Assembly (NCBI GenBank): GCA_045541495.1 | Contig: JAZQJE010000034.1 | Span: 1 to 40,068 of the forward strand | DNA from: RGIG3009 sp045541495 | GTDB lineage: Bacteria; Bacillota; Clostridia; Oscillospirales; Acutalibacteraceae | Direction of reading: 5' to 3' | DNA: 40,068 nucleotides | In this document: positions 23,078 to 32,576 of the stretch, piece by piece | Layout of the letters: every line of letters starts with the position of its first letter | Numbering within the stretch: the first letter of the stretch is position 1 | Notes under the pieces: model-generated | The model's input: only the letters and a program-made list of their open reading frames with translations | Database searches by the model: none | Told to the model about the DNA's origin: nothing | Translations under genes and position numbers: made by a program

Positions 23078-25873
23078 TCATTTACCTAAAATGGCCGCAC
23101 AACGGGCGCACAGACCGGCGGTTTCGCCGTCCTCGGTAACGGTATCACTGTATGTCCAGCAACGGCAACATTTGCCGCCGTCGGCATGAGCCACCGATAT
23201 GGATACACCCGCAAAGTCGCCGGTGTAGTCACCGCCCGTGCCTGCCACGATCTCCACTTGAGAGACGATGAGCACAGCGGGGAGCAGATCGCTGACCGAT
23301 TGAACAAAGGCGAGTGCCTGTTCGTCACAATACAGCGTGACACAGGCATCCAGCGAGCCGCCGATGACCTTGGCGGTACGGGCATTTTCCAAGGCTTTTT
23401 GTACATCATCGCGCAAAGCGTGGATACGGGCCCATTTTTCTTCGAAAGCGGGGTCGGCTGCCACGGTACCGCCTACGGGAATCTCGTTGAGCAGGACGGA
23501 ACGGGCATCGTCACCGGCGCCGTGGGGCATAAAACTCCAGATTTCTTCCGACGTGAACGCCAAGATGGGGGCGAGCAAGCGGGTGATGGCGTTGAGCACC
23601 CGATAGATGACCGTCTGGGCGGCACGACGGCTGACGCTGTCGGCCTTTTCCACGTACAGGCGATCTTTCAGCACGTCCAGATAGAAGTTGGACAGATCCA
23701 CCACGCAGAAGTGATGAATAGCGTAGAACGCATCGTGGAATTCAAACGTGTCGTAGGCGGTGCGGGCTTCGGTGATCACCCGATCCAAGCGCATGAGTGT
23801 CCAGCGGTCGATATCGGTGAGTTGATCGTCGGACACGCTGTCGGTATCGGGGTTGAAATCGTGCAAGTTGCCAAGGATGTAACGGGCGGTGTTGCGCACT
23901 TTACGATAGGCCTCGGACAGTTGTTTTAAGATCTCTTTGGACAGGCGAACGTCTACCCGATAGTCTAACGACGCCACCCACAGACGCAAAATTTCCGCGC
24001 CGTAGGTATTGATAACTTCGTCGGGGGCGATGGCGTTACCGAGAGATTTGTGCATGGCTTTACCTTCGCCGTCCACCACCCAGCCATGGGTGAGAACGTT
24101 TTTATAGGGGGCTTTACCCGTGCAAGCCACGGAGGTGAGCAACGAGGATTGGAACCAACCGCGGTATTGGTCGGCACCTTCCATATACAGGTCGGCGGGC
24201 CAGCATTGGTCGTCCCGCTCTTCCAGCACGGCGGCGTGGGACGAGCCGGAGTCGAACCACACGTCCATGATGTCGCTTTCTTTGCGGAAGTGTTTGCCGC
24301 CGCAATGGGGACAAGCGGCATCGGCGGGCAGAATCTCGTTGGCTTCATGGGTGTACCAGCCGTTGGAGCCTTCTTTACGGAACAGGTCGGATACGGCTTT
24401 GATAAACTCGCCGTCGATAATAGGTTTGCCGCATTCTTCACAATAGAAGATCGGGATGGGCACGCCCCACAATCGTTGACGGGAAATACACCAGTCGCTG
24501 CGTTCCCGTACCATGGACACGATGCGATCTTCGCCCCAGGCGGGCATCCAGTTGACGGTGTGAATGGCATCGACTGCTTGGTCTTTGAAACTGTCCACCG
24601 AGCAGAACCACTGGTCGGTGGCGCGGAACAACACGGGTTGTTTGCAACGCCAGCAGTGGGGGTATTGGTGAACGATCTTTTTCATGGCAAGCAGAGAACC
24701 TGTTTTATCCATGTGGATGGCGATGGCTTTGTTGGCATCGTTTGTGGTCATACCGGCACACAATTCGCCCGCTTCGGCGGTCATGCGGCCTTCGCTGTCC
24801 ACGGGGACGACCACCCCGATCTGGGGATATTTGCGGCAGACGTTAAAATCGTCTACACCGTGGCCGGGAGCCGTATGTACACAGCCGGTACCGCTTTCCA
24901 ATGTGACGTGATCGCCCACAATGATGAGAGAGTCACGATCGAGGAACGGATGACGGGCGGTCATGAGTTCCAGTTCGCGGCCGGTGAACGAAGCCAATAC
25001 TTCGTAGTCGGTGATACCTGCGGCGGTGAGGGCTTCCTCTTTCAGGGCCCCTGCCATGATGTAGTTCTCATTGCCGCATTTGATGACTTCATAGGTGAAG
25101 TCGGGGCCCAGACAGATGGCCAAGTTGGCGGGCAACGTCCAAGTGGTGGTGGTCCAAATGACGAAGTAGGTATTCGCTTTGTCGATACCCGCGGCGGATA
25201 ACACGCCTTTATCGTCGTTGACGGCGAATTTGACATAGACGGAGAAACAGGGGTCTTCGGCATATTCGATCTCCGCTTCTGCCAGTGCCGTTTGACATTC
25301 GGGACACCAGTAGACGGGTTTTAAGCCTTTGTAGATATAGCCTTTGGTAGCCATTTCGCCGAACACTTCGATCTGGCGGGCTTCAAAGGTGGGGGCGAGG
25401 GTGAGATAGGGGTTTTCCCAATCGGCCAGCACGCCCAACCGTTTGAATTGTTCCGTTTGGTCATGAACATATTGCAAGGCAAAATCGCGGCAGATATCCC
25501 GCAATTCCACAGGAGGCATGGACAGGGCGTTTTCGATGCCTGCTTTGGCTCTGGCTTTCAGTTCGATGGGCAAGCCGTGGGTATCAAAGCCGGGAACGAA
25601 AGGCGCTTTATATCCCGCTAAGTTGCGGTACCGCACGATCATGTCTTTGATGATCTTGTTCATGGCGGTGCCGATGTGGATATTGCCGTTAGCATAGGGA
25701 GGGCCGTCGTGAAGAACGTAGAGGGGTTTGCCCTCGTTTTTCTCCATGATCTTGCCGTAGAGATCTTCTTGCTCCCATTTGTTTAAAAATTCGGGTTCCC
25801 GCTGAGGTAGATTGCCCCGCATGGGGAAATCGGTTACGGGAAGGTTGAGGGTTTGATTATAATCCTGCTGCAT
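23078..25873 (-). CDS. ileS: Isoleucyl-tRNA synthetase
   Basis: A class I synthetase with editing domain. The HIGH motif is in PPYANGNIHIGTAMNK, and the KMSKS loop reads AMHKSLGN in place of KMSKSLGN. The editing region TTTTWTLPANLAI and the GTGCVHTAPGHGVDDF block are present. The C-terminal zinc motif is intact (CCRCWTYSD ... CARCAAIL). At 931 residues it has the normal bacterial length. It follows divIVA by 12 bases without any T-box, so it is co-transcribed with the division genes rather than controlled by uncharged tRNA. Confidence 0.97.
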   Translation of the reverse strand: MQQDYNQTLNLPVTDFPMRGNLPQREPEFLNKWEQEDLYGKIMEKNEGKPLYVLHDGPPYANGNIHIGTAMNKIIKDMIVRYRNLAGYKAPFVPGFDTHGLPIELKARAKAGIENALSMPPVELRDICRDFALQYVHDQTEQFKRLGVLADWENPYLTLAPTFEARQIEVFGEMATKGYIYKGLKPVYWCPECQTALAEAEIEYAEDPCFSVYVKFAVNDDKGVLSAAGIDKANTYFVIWTTTTWTLPANLAICLGPDFTYEVIKCGNENYIMAGALKEEALTAAGITDYEVLASFTGRELELMTARHPFLDRDSLIIVGDHVTLESGTGCVHTAPGHGVDDFNVCRKYPQIGVVVPVDSEGRMTAEAGELCAGMTTNDANKAIAIHMDKTGSLLAMKKIVHQYPHCWRCKQPVLFRATDQWFCSVDSFKDQAVDAIHTVNWMPAWGEDRIVSMVRERSDWCISRQRLWGVPIPIFYCEECGKPIIDGEFIKAVSDLFRKEGSNGWYTHEANEILPADAACPHCGGKHFRKESDIMDVWFDSGSSHAAVLEERDDQCWPADLYMEGADQYRGWFQSSLLTSVACTGKAPYKNVLTHGWVVDGEGKAMHKSLGNAIAPDEVINTYGAEILRLWVASLDYRVDVRLSKEILKQLSEAYRKVRNTARYILGNLHDFNPDTDSVSDDQLTDIDRWTLMRLDRVITEARTAYDTFEFHDAFYAIHHFCVVDLSNFYLDVLKDRLYVEKADSVSRRAAQTVIYRVLNAITRLLAPILAFTSEEIWSFMPHGAGDDARSVLLNEIPVGGTVAADPAFEEKWARIHALRDDVQKALENARTAKVIGGSLDACVTLYCDEQALAFVQSVSDLLPAVLIVSQVEIVAGTGGDYTGDFAGVSISVAHADGGKCCRCWTYSDTVTEDGETAGLCARCAAILGK

Positions 25874-25885
25874 GGTCGTATCTCC

Positions 25886-26551
25886 TTATTTTCTCTTGCG
25901 GAAAGGATTGTGCACACGAGTACCGTCGTCGGCATCGGGTTGTTCGTCTTCTTCGTCGTCGGCAATGTTATAGTCGGTGCCGAATTTCAAATTGGCAAAA
26001 CGGGAGAGCGGTTTTTGCTCCTCGTTTTCGCCAATCTCTTCCGCGGTAATGTCGGGCATGACCACCACATCGGGATCTTCCGCAGGGGCGGGAGGCGATA
26101 CGGCGGGGGCTTCTTCCGGCAACGCGCTGATCAGCGACAAATGTTCTTTATATAAAGCCATCATGCGGGCTTTGAACGCGGCCACTTCCCGCTGAACACG
26201 GGCCAGTTCCTCGTTTTCCGCCGCAATGGCGCTTTTGGCATCTTCACGGATGGTGCGGGCTTTTTCTTCCGCATCTTTTAACAGTTGCTCCGCCCGCGCG
26301 TTAGCATCCCGCAGAATGGTCTCCCCTGCCCGCTGGGCACTGAGCAAAGCGGAACGAATGTTGTCTTCATCGTTGCGGTATTCGGTGATCTTGTCCGCCA
26401 ACACCTTTATTTTTTGGCTTAATTCCTCATTTTCACGGGTGATGGCTTCTACCGTTTCTACACAATTATCAATAAAATCGTCCACTTCGTCGGCGCGATA
26501 GCCACGGCCGCGGGAAAATTCGATATTGCGGATATTCTCCAAGGTTAACAT
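25886..26551 (-). CDS. divIVA: DivIVA-domain cell-division/polarity protein
   Basis: The N-terminal membrane-curvature domain is recognisable (LENIRNIEFSRGRGYRADEVDDFIDNCVETVEAI). A long coiled coil of about 95 residues follows (roughly 35-150, rich in Glu, Lys and Ala). The C-terminal tail is acidic and disordered (PPAPAEDPDVV ... DEEDEQPDADDG). DivIVA marks the septum and poles in Gram-positive bacteria. Its place after sepF and ylmH and before ileS is the classic ylm-cluster order. 221 residues is ordinary. Confidence 0.93.
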   Translation of the reverse strand: MLTLENIRNIEFSRGRGYRADEVDDFIDNCVETVEAITRENEELSQKIKVLADKITEYRNDEDNIRSALLSAQRAGETILRDANARAEQLLKDAEEKARTIREDAKSAIAAENEELARVQREVAAFKARMMALYKEHLSLISALPEEAPAVSPPAPAEDPDVVVMPDITAEEIGENEEQKPLSRFANLKFGTDYNIADDEEDEQPDADDGTRVHNPFRKRK

Positions 26552-26565
26552 ACGCTTTTTCCTCC

Positions 26566-27330
26566 CTACAAGTATTGGCGAAATTTTAAAAGGGTGCGAC
26601 CCTTTTTGGTTTGCGGGCCTACAGCATCGATCAAAAACCGACCGCCGCCGCGGACAGACAGGATATCGCCCTCCTTTACCGCGGCAGACACCGATAAACA
26701 GGGCATGTGATTGAGAGAAACCAGTCCCGCCTCGATCCGTCGGGCCGCTTCTTCCCGCGAAACACGCATGGCCGCTTTAACCACGGCGTCCAGCCGCGGA
26801 GAAGCCACCGTATCGGTCATCTCCCGATAGTCGCGGGACACGGTGATGTCTCCCGTATAGGGATAGTGCACCGTTACCCCTTCACCACCTACTTTGGTCA
26901 CGGTGTCGGCGATATAGGGTGCCAACTCTTCCGTCAGCAAGACGATGGCGCTTCCCTCTCCACAAAGAATATCGCCGATTACGTCCCGTTTTATACCTGT
27001 CGCCATTAAAGTGCCCAAAAAATCCCGATGGGTGAGAGCAGCCGAGGAACGGTAGGTAATGTTCACCGCCACGAGGGGAAACAGAGCGGGATCGGGCGGC
27101 AAAAAATCGGGAAAAATACCCAGCATAACCCGTTCGGCGTCTTCAAATCCGCCGAAAAACAGGTATGAGGAACAGCCCTTTTCATGCAAGACGGCTCGCG
27201 CCACCGCTTGACGGTGTTCGTCCAGAAAACCGACAAAACGGGGACACGAGCGCAGTTCACACAGATGACACGCATCCGCTACGCGGGCACGCAGATGGGC
27301 ATCGTCCGTTGTGTTAGAAATAGAGGCCAT
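26566..27330 (-). CDS. ylmH: YlmH-family S4-domain RNA-binding protein
   Basis: A 254-residue protein with the S4 RNA-binding domain at the C terminus (about 180-245: LDAVVKAAMRVSREEAARRIEAGLVSLNH ... VKEGDILSVRGGGRF). The N-terminal region is typical of YlmH (SYLFFGGFEDAERVMLGIFPD, FLGTLMATGIKRDVIGDIL). YlmH-type proteins are linked to division in streptococci and to ribosome-associated quality control in Bacillus; which applies here is unknown. It overlaps sepF by 17 bases. Confidence 0.92.
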   Translation of the reverse strand: MASISNTTDDAHLRARVADACHLCELRSCPRFVGFLDEHRQAVARAVLHEKGCSSYLFFGGFEDAERVMLGIFPDFLPPDPALFPLVAVNITYRSSAALTHRDFLGTLMATGIKRDVIGDILCGEGSAIVLLTEELAPYIADTVTKVGGEGVTVHYPYTGDITVSRDYREMTDTVASPRLDAVVKAAMRVSREEAARRIEAGLVSLNHMPCLSVSAAVKEGDILSVRGGGRFLIDAVGPQTKKGRTLLKFRQYL

Positions 27331-27742
27331 TGTTCTCCAGTTCGTCTAACAGGTCACCCATAAAACCTACGTTGTAGGGGGTGATGATGTAGGTGCAGTT
27401 AGCCACTTTTTTGATCTGACCTTCGTTGGCGTAGGCCACGCCGCTGAGGAAGTCCAGAATGCGGCGAGCCACATCTTTATTGGACGATTCCAAGTTGAGC
27501 ACTACGGTGCGTTTGGCGTTGAGGTGATCGGCAATGCCTGTGGCGTCGTCAAACCGTTCGGGTTTAACCAGTACCACTTGCAGTTGCGCAGTGGCGTGAA
27601 TGTTGACCACTTTGTTGTTGCGGCGGGCGGTATCTGCGTCGCCGGAACGGTCGGGGGTACGGGACACGAAATCGGTGGTTTCTTCCACCACTTCATCCTC
27701 GCCGTCGTTGATAAGATTTTGGAGCTTGTCAAAGATACCCAT
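27314..27742 (-). CDS. sepF: SepF cell-division protein
   Basis: SepF anchors and bundles FtsZ filaments at the membrane. The C-terminal SepF core (about 55-142) is complete: VVLVKPERFDDATGIADHLNAKRTVVLNLE, DVARRILDFLSGVAYANEG, CTYIITPYNV. The N-terminal residues MGIFDKLQNLI form the short membrane-targeting helix, followed by an acidic linker. 142 residues is typical. Confidence 0.95.
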   Translation of the reverse strand: MGIFDKLQNLINDGEDEVVEETTDFVSRTPDRSGDADTARRNNKVVNIHATAQLQVVLVKPERFDDATGIADHLNAKRTVVLNLESSNKDVARRILDFLSGVAYANEGQIKKVANCTYIITPYNVGFMGDLLDELENNGLYF

Positions 27743-27765
27743 GTTCAGTTCCTCCTATATTGATA

Positions 27766-28485
27766 TTATCCAATGCGTTTTCCAAATAATGACGAGCCGA
27801 TACGAACTTGAGTGGATCCTTCTAATACGGCTTGTACATAATCCGAGGACATACCCATCGACAGTATATCCATAGTTACATTATCTACATTTTTACCCTT
27901 TATGTCAATAAACAGTTTGTGCATTCTCGAAAAAATCGCTCTTTTTTCCCGTTCTTCGGACAAAATCGGCGGAATTGCCATCAGTCCCCGCACCCGCAAT
28001 CCCGAAAAACCGCTGATTTCCCACAACAGATCTTCCAGTCCGTCGGCGGAAACACCGGATTTGGAGTCTTCATTGCCGATGTTGACTTCCACCAACACGT
28101 CGGTGCAGATTCCCAGCCGAAGCGAGGCTTCGGAAATGGCGTTTGCCAGACGGACACTGTCTACCGATTCGATGCGGTCTACTTGACCGACGATACGGCG
28201 CACTTTATTGGTTTGCAGGTGGCCGATGAGACATTTGGTGACGCCCTCTAACTTAAGGTGGTTTTGTTTCCCCAAAAATTCCTGTACACGGTTTTCACCG
28301 ATGCAGGTGATACCGCTTTCCAGTGCCGCATTGATACGGTCGGGGTCCACGGTTTTGGTGACCGCCATCAAGGTGATCTCCTCGCGCTTGCGGCTGCAAG
28401 CGGCACAGGCGTTTTGCAGATCCTCTTCAATGCGTAACAGGTTGTCCCGCACCCGCAATTGGTCAGCGGACCAATTTTCCTTCAT
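27766..28485 (-). CDS. YggS/YlmE-family PLP-binding homeostasis protein
   Basis: Fold type III PLP protein that buffers pyridoxal phosphate; no catalytic activity is established for the family. The PLP lysine is in LMAVTKTVD, with further family blocks IGENRVQEFLGK, HLIGHLQTNKVR-like (CLIGHLQTNKVRRIV) and LSMGMSSDYVQAVLEGSTQVRIGSSLFG. At 239 residues it is normal. It occupies the ylmE position directly before sepF and overlaps the upstream HlyD-like gene by 23 bases. Confidence 0.93.
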   Translation of the reverse strand: MKENWSADQLRVRDNLLRIEEDLQNACAACSRKREEITLMAVTKTVDPDRINAALESGITCIGENRVQEFLGKQNHLKLEGVTKCLIGHLQTNKVRRIVGQVDRIESVDSVRLANAISEASLRLGICTDVLVEVNIGNEDSKSGVSADGLEDLLWEISGFSGLRVRGLMAIPPILSEEREKRAIFSRMHKLFIDIKGKNVDNVTMDILSMGMSSDYVQAVLEGSTQVRIGSSLFGKRIG

Positions 28486-29683
28486 ACAGATCTTCCCCTT
28501 CCGTTACCACGCGGTCGTACAGTTGAACGAACCCGTTGCCGTCGGTCTTTTCGCAAACGGAGATACGGTTTTCCTGGTCGTGATACAAAACCCGTATCTT
28601 TTTAAACGTTAGATAGTTTCCCTCTTGTACGAACACGCCGGGTTCTTGCGCTTCGTTGAAATGGATGGCTTTATCGGGGATACGCAGACCGCTGTAGGCG
28701 GTGAGGCGCAGTTCCACTGTTTCCCGACGGGTGGAGGACAGCTCCCCCGACATGTGGGTGCACCGTAAAATAACGGCCGCTACGTCTCCCTCCCCTTTGT
28801 TGACGGCCGCTACCTGGGCGGGGACGGTATCGTCGGTGACAAAAGGCAAGCGCACATCCAGCACGGTGTCTTTTTTGATAAAGGCCGTTTGTTCCAACGG
28901 AACGATACAGGCCATGTACCATTCGTAATCCCCTACCACTTTTCCCACGCTTTCGCTCACGGGGGCAGGGGTCATATCGAGATAGTGCTGAAGATCGTTT
29001 ACCGTGATCTGTGTGACACCTTTGGTGGTGAACAAGGTTTCAAAGCCGTCGATGGTGCTGATGAAATAGCCCGCGACGGGGGAGCGCACGGTGGCGGTGG
29101 CTTTCGTATACGACGCGGCAAGGGTATCCCGCCGTTCTTTGAGTTGTGCCAAGCGATTGTCAAAGGAGGTCTCTTTGCCGATGGTCAGTTGTTTTTTATT
29201 GAGCAATGCCAACAGTTTGGCCCGTTCGGCGGTGAGTTCCATGAACTCCGCCGATGCCGCCGCGCGGGAAATGGCCAGCCACGTTTCGCTGATCTGCTGA
29301 TTGATACTGGACAGGTTGGCACGGTTGGCGGTTCCTTGGGCGTTGATGGAAGTGAGGGTGTGGATCTCCTCATCCAACACTTCCAGTTGTTGCTGAACAA
29401 GGGCATCTTGCAAGGTGGGAAATACATTGGCAATAACGCCGTTTTTGGCAATACGGTTGCCATCGCTGACGGTGTAGAAAAAGTAGCCGTCGGCTTCTTT
29501 CTCCAGTACCGTTTCGTCGCGGAATACTACACCGGTGGTATCCACCGTTTCGTAGGCGGTGGCGCTTTCCACAATCTCGGTGACGGTGGAGCCTGAAAAG
29601 GCACGGTAGGCTTGATAGCCCACGTACACAATCAGAATCAGGGATGCCGCAATGAGTAACACGCGTTTGACGATCGGATTCAT
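28463..29683 (-). CDS. HlyD-like membrane-fusion/adaptor protein
   Basis: A 406-residue protein with an N-terminal membrane helix (about 7-26), a biotinyl/lipoyl-like half-motif (DGYFFYTVSDGNRIAKNGVIANV), a long coiled-coil hairpin (about 95-195) and a second half (ATVRSPVAGYFISTIDGFE), followed by a beta-barrel-like region. This is the HlyD/membrane-fusion layout. No ABC or other pump gene is near, so the partner is unknown. It lies inside the cell-division/tRNA-modification gene run, overlapping miaA by four bases and yggS by 23. Its function may therefore be envelope assembly rather than drug efflux; that is a guess. Confidence 0.75.
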   Translation of the reverse strand: MNPIVKRVLLIAASLILIVYVGYQAYRAFSGSTVTEIVESATAYETVDTTGVVFRDETVLEKEADGYFFYTVSDGNRIAKNGVIANVFPTLQDALVQQQLEVLDEEIHTLTSINAQGTANRANLSSINQQISETWLAISRAAASAEFMELTAERAKLLALLNKKQLTIGKETSFDNRLAQLKERRDTLAASYTKATATVRSPVAGYFISTIDGFETLFTTKGVTQITVNDLQHYLDMTPAPVSESVGKVVGDYEWYMACIVPLEQTAFIKKDTVLDVRLPFVTDDTVPAQVAAVNKGEGDVAAVILRCTHMSGELSSTRRETVELRLTAYSGLRIPDKAIHFNEAQEPGVFVQEGNYLTFKKIRVLYHDQENRISVCEKTDGNGFVQLYDRVVTEGEDLYEGKLVR

Positions 29684-30618
29684 ACGGAGATCCCCTTTCT
29701 TTGCAAAATGGCGACGGCTTGTTCCGTCAATTCCTTGCCCGCCTCATCCACGTACAACGGCGTGAAACCGCCGCGGTTGCGAAACCACGACAGTTGGCGT
29801 TTGGCATAGCGGCGGGTGGCGCGGCACAGGTCGTCCATGGCTTGTTCCAAGGAACAGTTGCCGTCCAGATAGGCATAAAGTTCTTTATAGCCGATGGCTT
29901 GGCGCACGGTATCCGCTTCGCCGCAAGCGCGCAGGCGGATGGCCTCTTCCAGCAATCCATTTTGTAACATGGCGGCGGCACGGCGCTCGATGCGATCGTA
30001 CAACACTTGCCGATCGCTGAAATCCAGATACAGGCCGCATACCGCATAAGGCGACGGTTCGCGGCGGGAACGGGCATTTTGTTCGGTAAGGGTGTAGCCC
30101 GTGGTATGGTAAAGTTCCAGTGCTCGCACGATACGACCGATGTCGTTTTCGTGCAGGCGGGCGGCGGTATCGGGGTCTACGGCGACCAGTTCCCGGAGCA
30201 AGGTGTTGCCGCCTTCGATTTCGGCACGGCGGCGCAACGTATCCCGCAAGGTACGGTCGCTTTCTTGTTCTTCGTAAAGTAAGTTCTCCGTCACGACTTG
30301 GATATACAGGCCCGTCCCCCCACATAACACGGGAAGTTTGCCGCGGGCGTGAATATCCGCAATGGCGGCATGGGCATCGGCAGCGTATTTCGCCACGCTG
30401 TAGGACTCACCCAGCGGTAAGAATCCCATCAGATGATGGGGAATCCCATCCATTTCCCGTTCGTCGGGGCGGGCGGTGCCGATACGGAGTTGTTCATAAA
30501 CTTGCATGGAGTCGGCAGATACCACTTCCCCGCCCAAACGGCGGCACAACTCGATCGCCAACGCAGACTTGCCCGAAGCGGTGGGGCCTGCGACAACGAT
30601 CAAGGGAATCTGCCTCAT
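29680..30618 (-). CDS. miaA: tRNA dimethylallyltransferase
   Basis: Adds the dimethylallyl group to A37 of tRNAs reading UNN codons; MiaB, encoded eight kilobases upstream in the same gene run, then methylthiolates it. The P-loop VVAGPTASGKSALAIEL is at the N terminus, with DSMQVYEQLRIGTARP, IPHHLMGF and GGTGLYIQ following. The tRNA-binding region ends RRYAKRQLSWFRN. 312 residues is typical. The gap to mutL is two bases. Confidence 0.97.
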   Translation of the reverse strand: MRQIPLIVVAGPTASGKSALAIELCRRLGGEVVSADSMQVYEQLRIGTARPDEREMDGIPHHLMGFLPLGESYSVAKYAADAHAAIADIHARGKLPVLCGGTGLYIQVVTENLLYEEQESDRTLRDTLRRRAEIEGGNTLLRELVAVDPDTAARLHENDIGRIVRALELYHTTGYTLTEQNARSRREPSPYAVCGLYLDFSDRQVLYDRIERRAAAMLQNGLLEEAIRLRACGEADTVRQAIGYKELYAYLDGNCSLEQAMDDLCRATRRYAKRQLSWFRNRGGFTPLYVDEAGKELTEQAVAILQRKGISV

Positions 30619-30620
30619 AC

Positions 30621-32492
30621 TTACACGATCCTTCCGAATTGTTTTTCCAGTTCTTTTTTCGTGAGTTCCACACAGACAGGACGGCCGTGAGGACAGGTGC
30701 GGATATCATCTTCCGTTAATACCCGTTTGGCCAGCGCCGTCAGTTCCTGCGGGGTGCTGTTATCCCCCGCTTTGACGGCAGCGCGACAGGCCACCGAATG
30801 AAAGATCCAATCCAGTTTATCGGTGGTGATGTCTCGTTTGCCCGATAACAGGCCGCCGGCGATCTCCCGCAGAATGGCAGCTTCATCGCCGCCTGTCAAT
30901 ACGGCGGGAATGGCGCGCACTAACAGCGAGCCGTCGAATTCCTCCACCTCAAAACCTGCCGCGGACAGGGCATCCAACTGCTCCAGCAACGCGCCGTATT
31001 CGTCACGACTGAGCGAGACGGCGGCGGGGGTTAACAGATATTGGGAGTCGTGGGTCGCGGCTTTTTTTAAGTCGTTATATACGATCCGCTCGTGAGCGGC
31101 GTGTTTATCAATGATATACAGAGAGCCTTGCCATTCCGCCAACACATAGGTGTGCATGGCCTCGCCGATCAACCGCACGGGAGCGGGAGCAGACGGGGTG
31201 ATGACCAATTGCTCGGCAATTTCCGGTTGCGGTGCGGCGAGTGCAGGTGTGGGCGGCGGTGTGACGGACACGACCGGCTCGTCCACGGTAATATCCCACG
31301 GCTTGCGAATTCCGCTACCGCTGTCCCGCAGAACGGGCGGACGGTAGGCGGGGCGAGGGGCGGGTTTAGGTATGGACACGGGCGGGACAGGATGATGTTC
31401 CGCCTGTGCGACGGTTTGGCGCGCGATCTCCCGCGCGGGGGTGGGACTGACGATGACGGGGGCGGCGGCTTGCACCGGTGTGTGCAACGTAGCCTGACGG
31501 GGAGTGCCGCCCTCTAAAACGGTTTTGACGCCGTGATAGACCGCGTCAAACACGGGTTTTTCGTTGACAAAACGCACTTCGATCTTGGCGGGGTGGACGT
31601 TGACATCCACCGTTTCGGTGGGCAAATCGATGTGCAACACACAGGCGGGGAAGCGCCCCACCATGATACTGCCCTTATAGGCTTGTTCCAGCGCCGCCAT
31701 GGCAGTGCGGGTCTTCACATACCGTCCGTTGACGAAAAAGTGTTGCATGGTGCGGTTGGGGCGAGCACCGTCGGAACGGCAGATAAACCCGTGAACGTGA
31801 ACGCCGCCCAGGGAATAGTCCAGCGGGGTGAGGGTTTTGGCAAATTCTCTGCCCAATACCGAGCCGATGCAGGCAAACAAGTCGCCGTTGCCGGGGGTGA
31901 GCAATTCGTCTTTGCCGTCACGGATAAAGCGGAACGAGATTTCAGGGTGGGACAAGGCCAAGCGATCTACCACCCCCGCCACGGCGTTGGCTTCCCCTAC
32001 ATCTTTTTTGAGAAATTTCATGCGGGCGGGAACATTATAAAACAGATCGCGCACGCAAATGGTCGAACCGCGGGGGCAACCCGTATCGGACAGGGAGATC
32101 TCTTCTCCGCCTTCGATGATATAGCGCGTGCCCGCCAGTTCATCTTCGGCGCGGGTGATGAGTTCCACCCGCGCCACCGCCGCTACCGATGCCAAGGCTT
32201 CGCCGCGGAAACCCAAGGTGGCGATGCCATCCAGATCCCGTTCTTCGCGGATCTTACTGGTGGCATGACGGAGGAACGCCACCGGCACATCGTCACGGGC
32301 AAAACCGCAACCGTCGTCGGTGATGCCGATATAGGTCACGCCGCCGTTTTTGATCTCTACCGTGATGGTGGAGGCACCGGCATCAATGGCGTTTTCCGCC
32401 AGTTCTTTCACCACCGAGGCGGGACGTTCCACCACTTCGCCGGCGGCGATGAGTTCGGCGGTATGCTTGTCCAATACCTGTATACGTGCCAT
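30621..32492 (-). CDS. mutL: DNA mismatch repair protein MutL
   Basis: The N-terminal GHKL ATPase is complete (ELAENAIDAGA, DDGCGF, ATSKI, TLGFRGEAL), a proline-rich linker spans about 340-430, and the C-terminal dimer domain follows. Nuclease-type motifs are present as DKHAAHERIVYND, ACRAAVKAGD, CPHGRP and FGRIV at the end. The metal motif DQHA(X)2E(X)4E has K for Q and, unusually, N for the final E. 623 residues is normal. It is co-transcribed with mutS, 84 bases upstream. Confidence 0.96.
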   Translation of the reverse strand: MARIQVLDKHTAELIAAGEVVERPASVVKELAENAIDAGASTITVEIKNGGVTYIGITDDGCGFARDDVPVAFLRHATSKIREERDLDGIATLGFRGEALASVAAVARVELITRAEDELAGTRYIIEGGEEISLSDTGCPRGSTICVRDLFYNVPARMKFLKKDVGEANAVAGVVDRLALSHPEISFRFIRDGKDELLTPGNGDLFACIGSVLGREFAKTLTPLDYSLGGVHVHGFICRSDGARPNRTMQHFFVNGRYVKTRTAMAALEQAYKGSIMVGRFPACVLHIDLPTETVDVNVHPAKIEVRFVNEKPVFDAVYHGVKTVLEGGTPRQATLHTPVQAAAPVIVSPTPAREIARQTVAQAEHHPVPPVSIPKPAPRPAYRPPVLRDSGSGIRKPWDITVDEPVVSVTPPPTPALAAPQPEIAEQLVITPSAPAPVRLIGEAMHTYVLAEWQGSLYIIDKHAAHERIVYNDLKKAATHDSQYLLTPAAVSLSRDEYGALLEQLDALSAAGFEVEEFDGSLLVRAIPAVLTGGDEAAILREIAGGLLSGKRDITTDKLDWIFHSVACRAAVKAGDNSTPQELTALAKRVLTEDDIRTCPHGRPVCVELTKKELEKQFGRIV

Positions 32493-32519
32493 GGGAATCC
32501 CTCCTTGTTAATTTCAATT

Positions 32520-32564
32520 TTATGGCGCAAACCGTAATACCTCATCCGCGTTGTGTTGCCATAA
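32520..32564 (-). repeat. Inverted repeat in the mutS-mutL gap
   Basis: TTATGGC (32520-32526) and GCCATAA (32558-32564) are complementary with a 31-base loop, and on the minus strand a run of seven A precedes the stem. It may fold in the mutS 3' end. Weak evidence. Confidence 0.3.
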
Positions 32565-32576
32565 TTTTTTTGCAGA

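Noticed and set aside
24050..25201. 383-codon plus-strand open frame opposite ileS
   Set aside because: Antisense shadow of ileS; no motif, no promoter or ribosome-binding site.
26552..26565. T-box or other tRNA-sensing leader for ileS or argS
   Set aside because: ileS follows divIVA by 12 bases and argS overlaps its upstream gene, so there is no room for a T-box; no T-box sequence was seen upstream of either run.
31533..32537. 334-codon plus-strand open frame opposite mutL
   Set aside because: Antisense shadow of the conserved GHKL domain of mutL.
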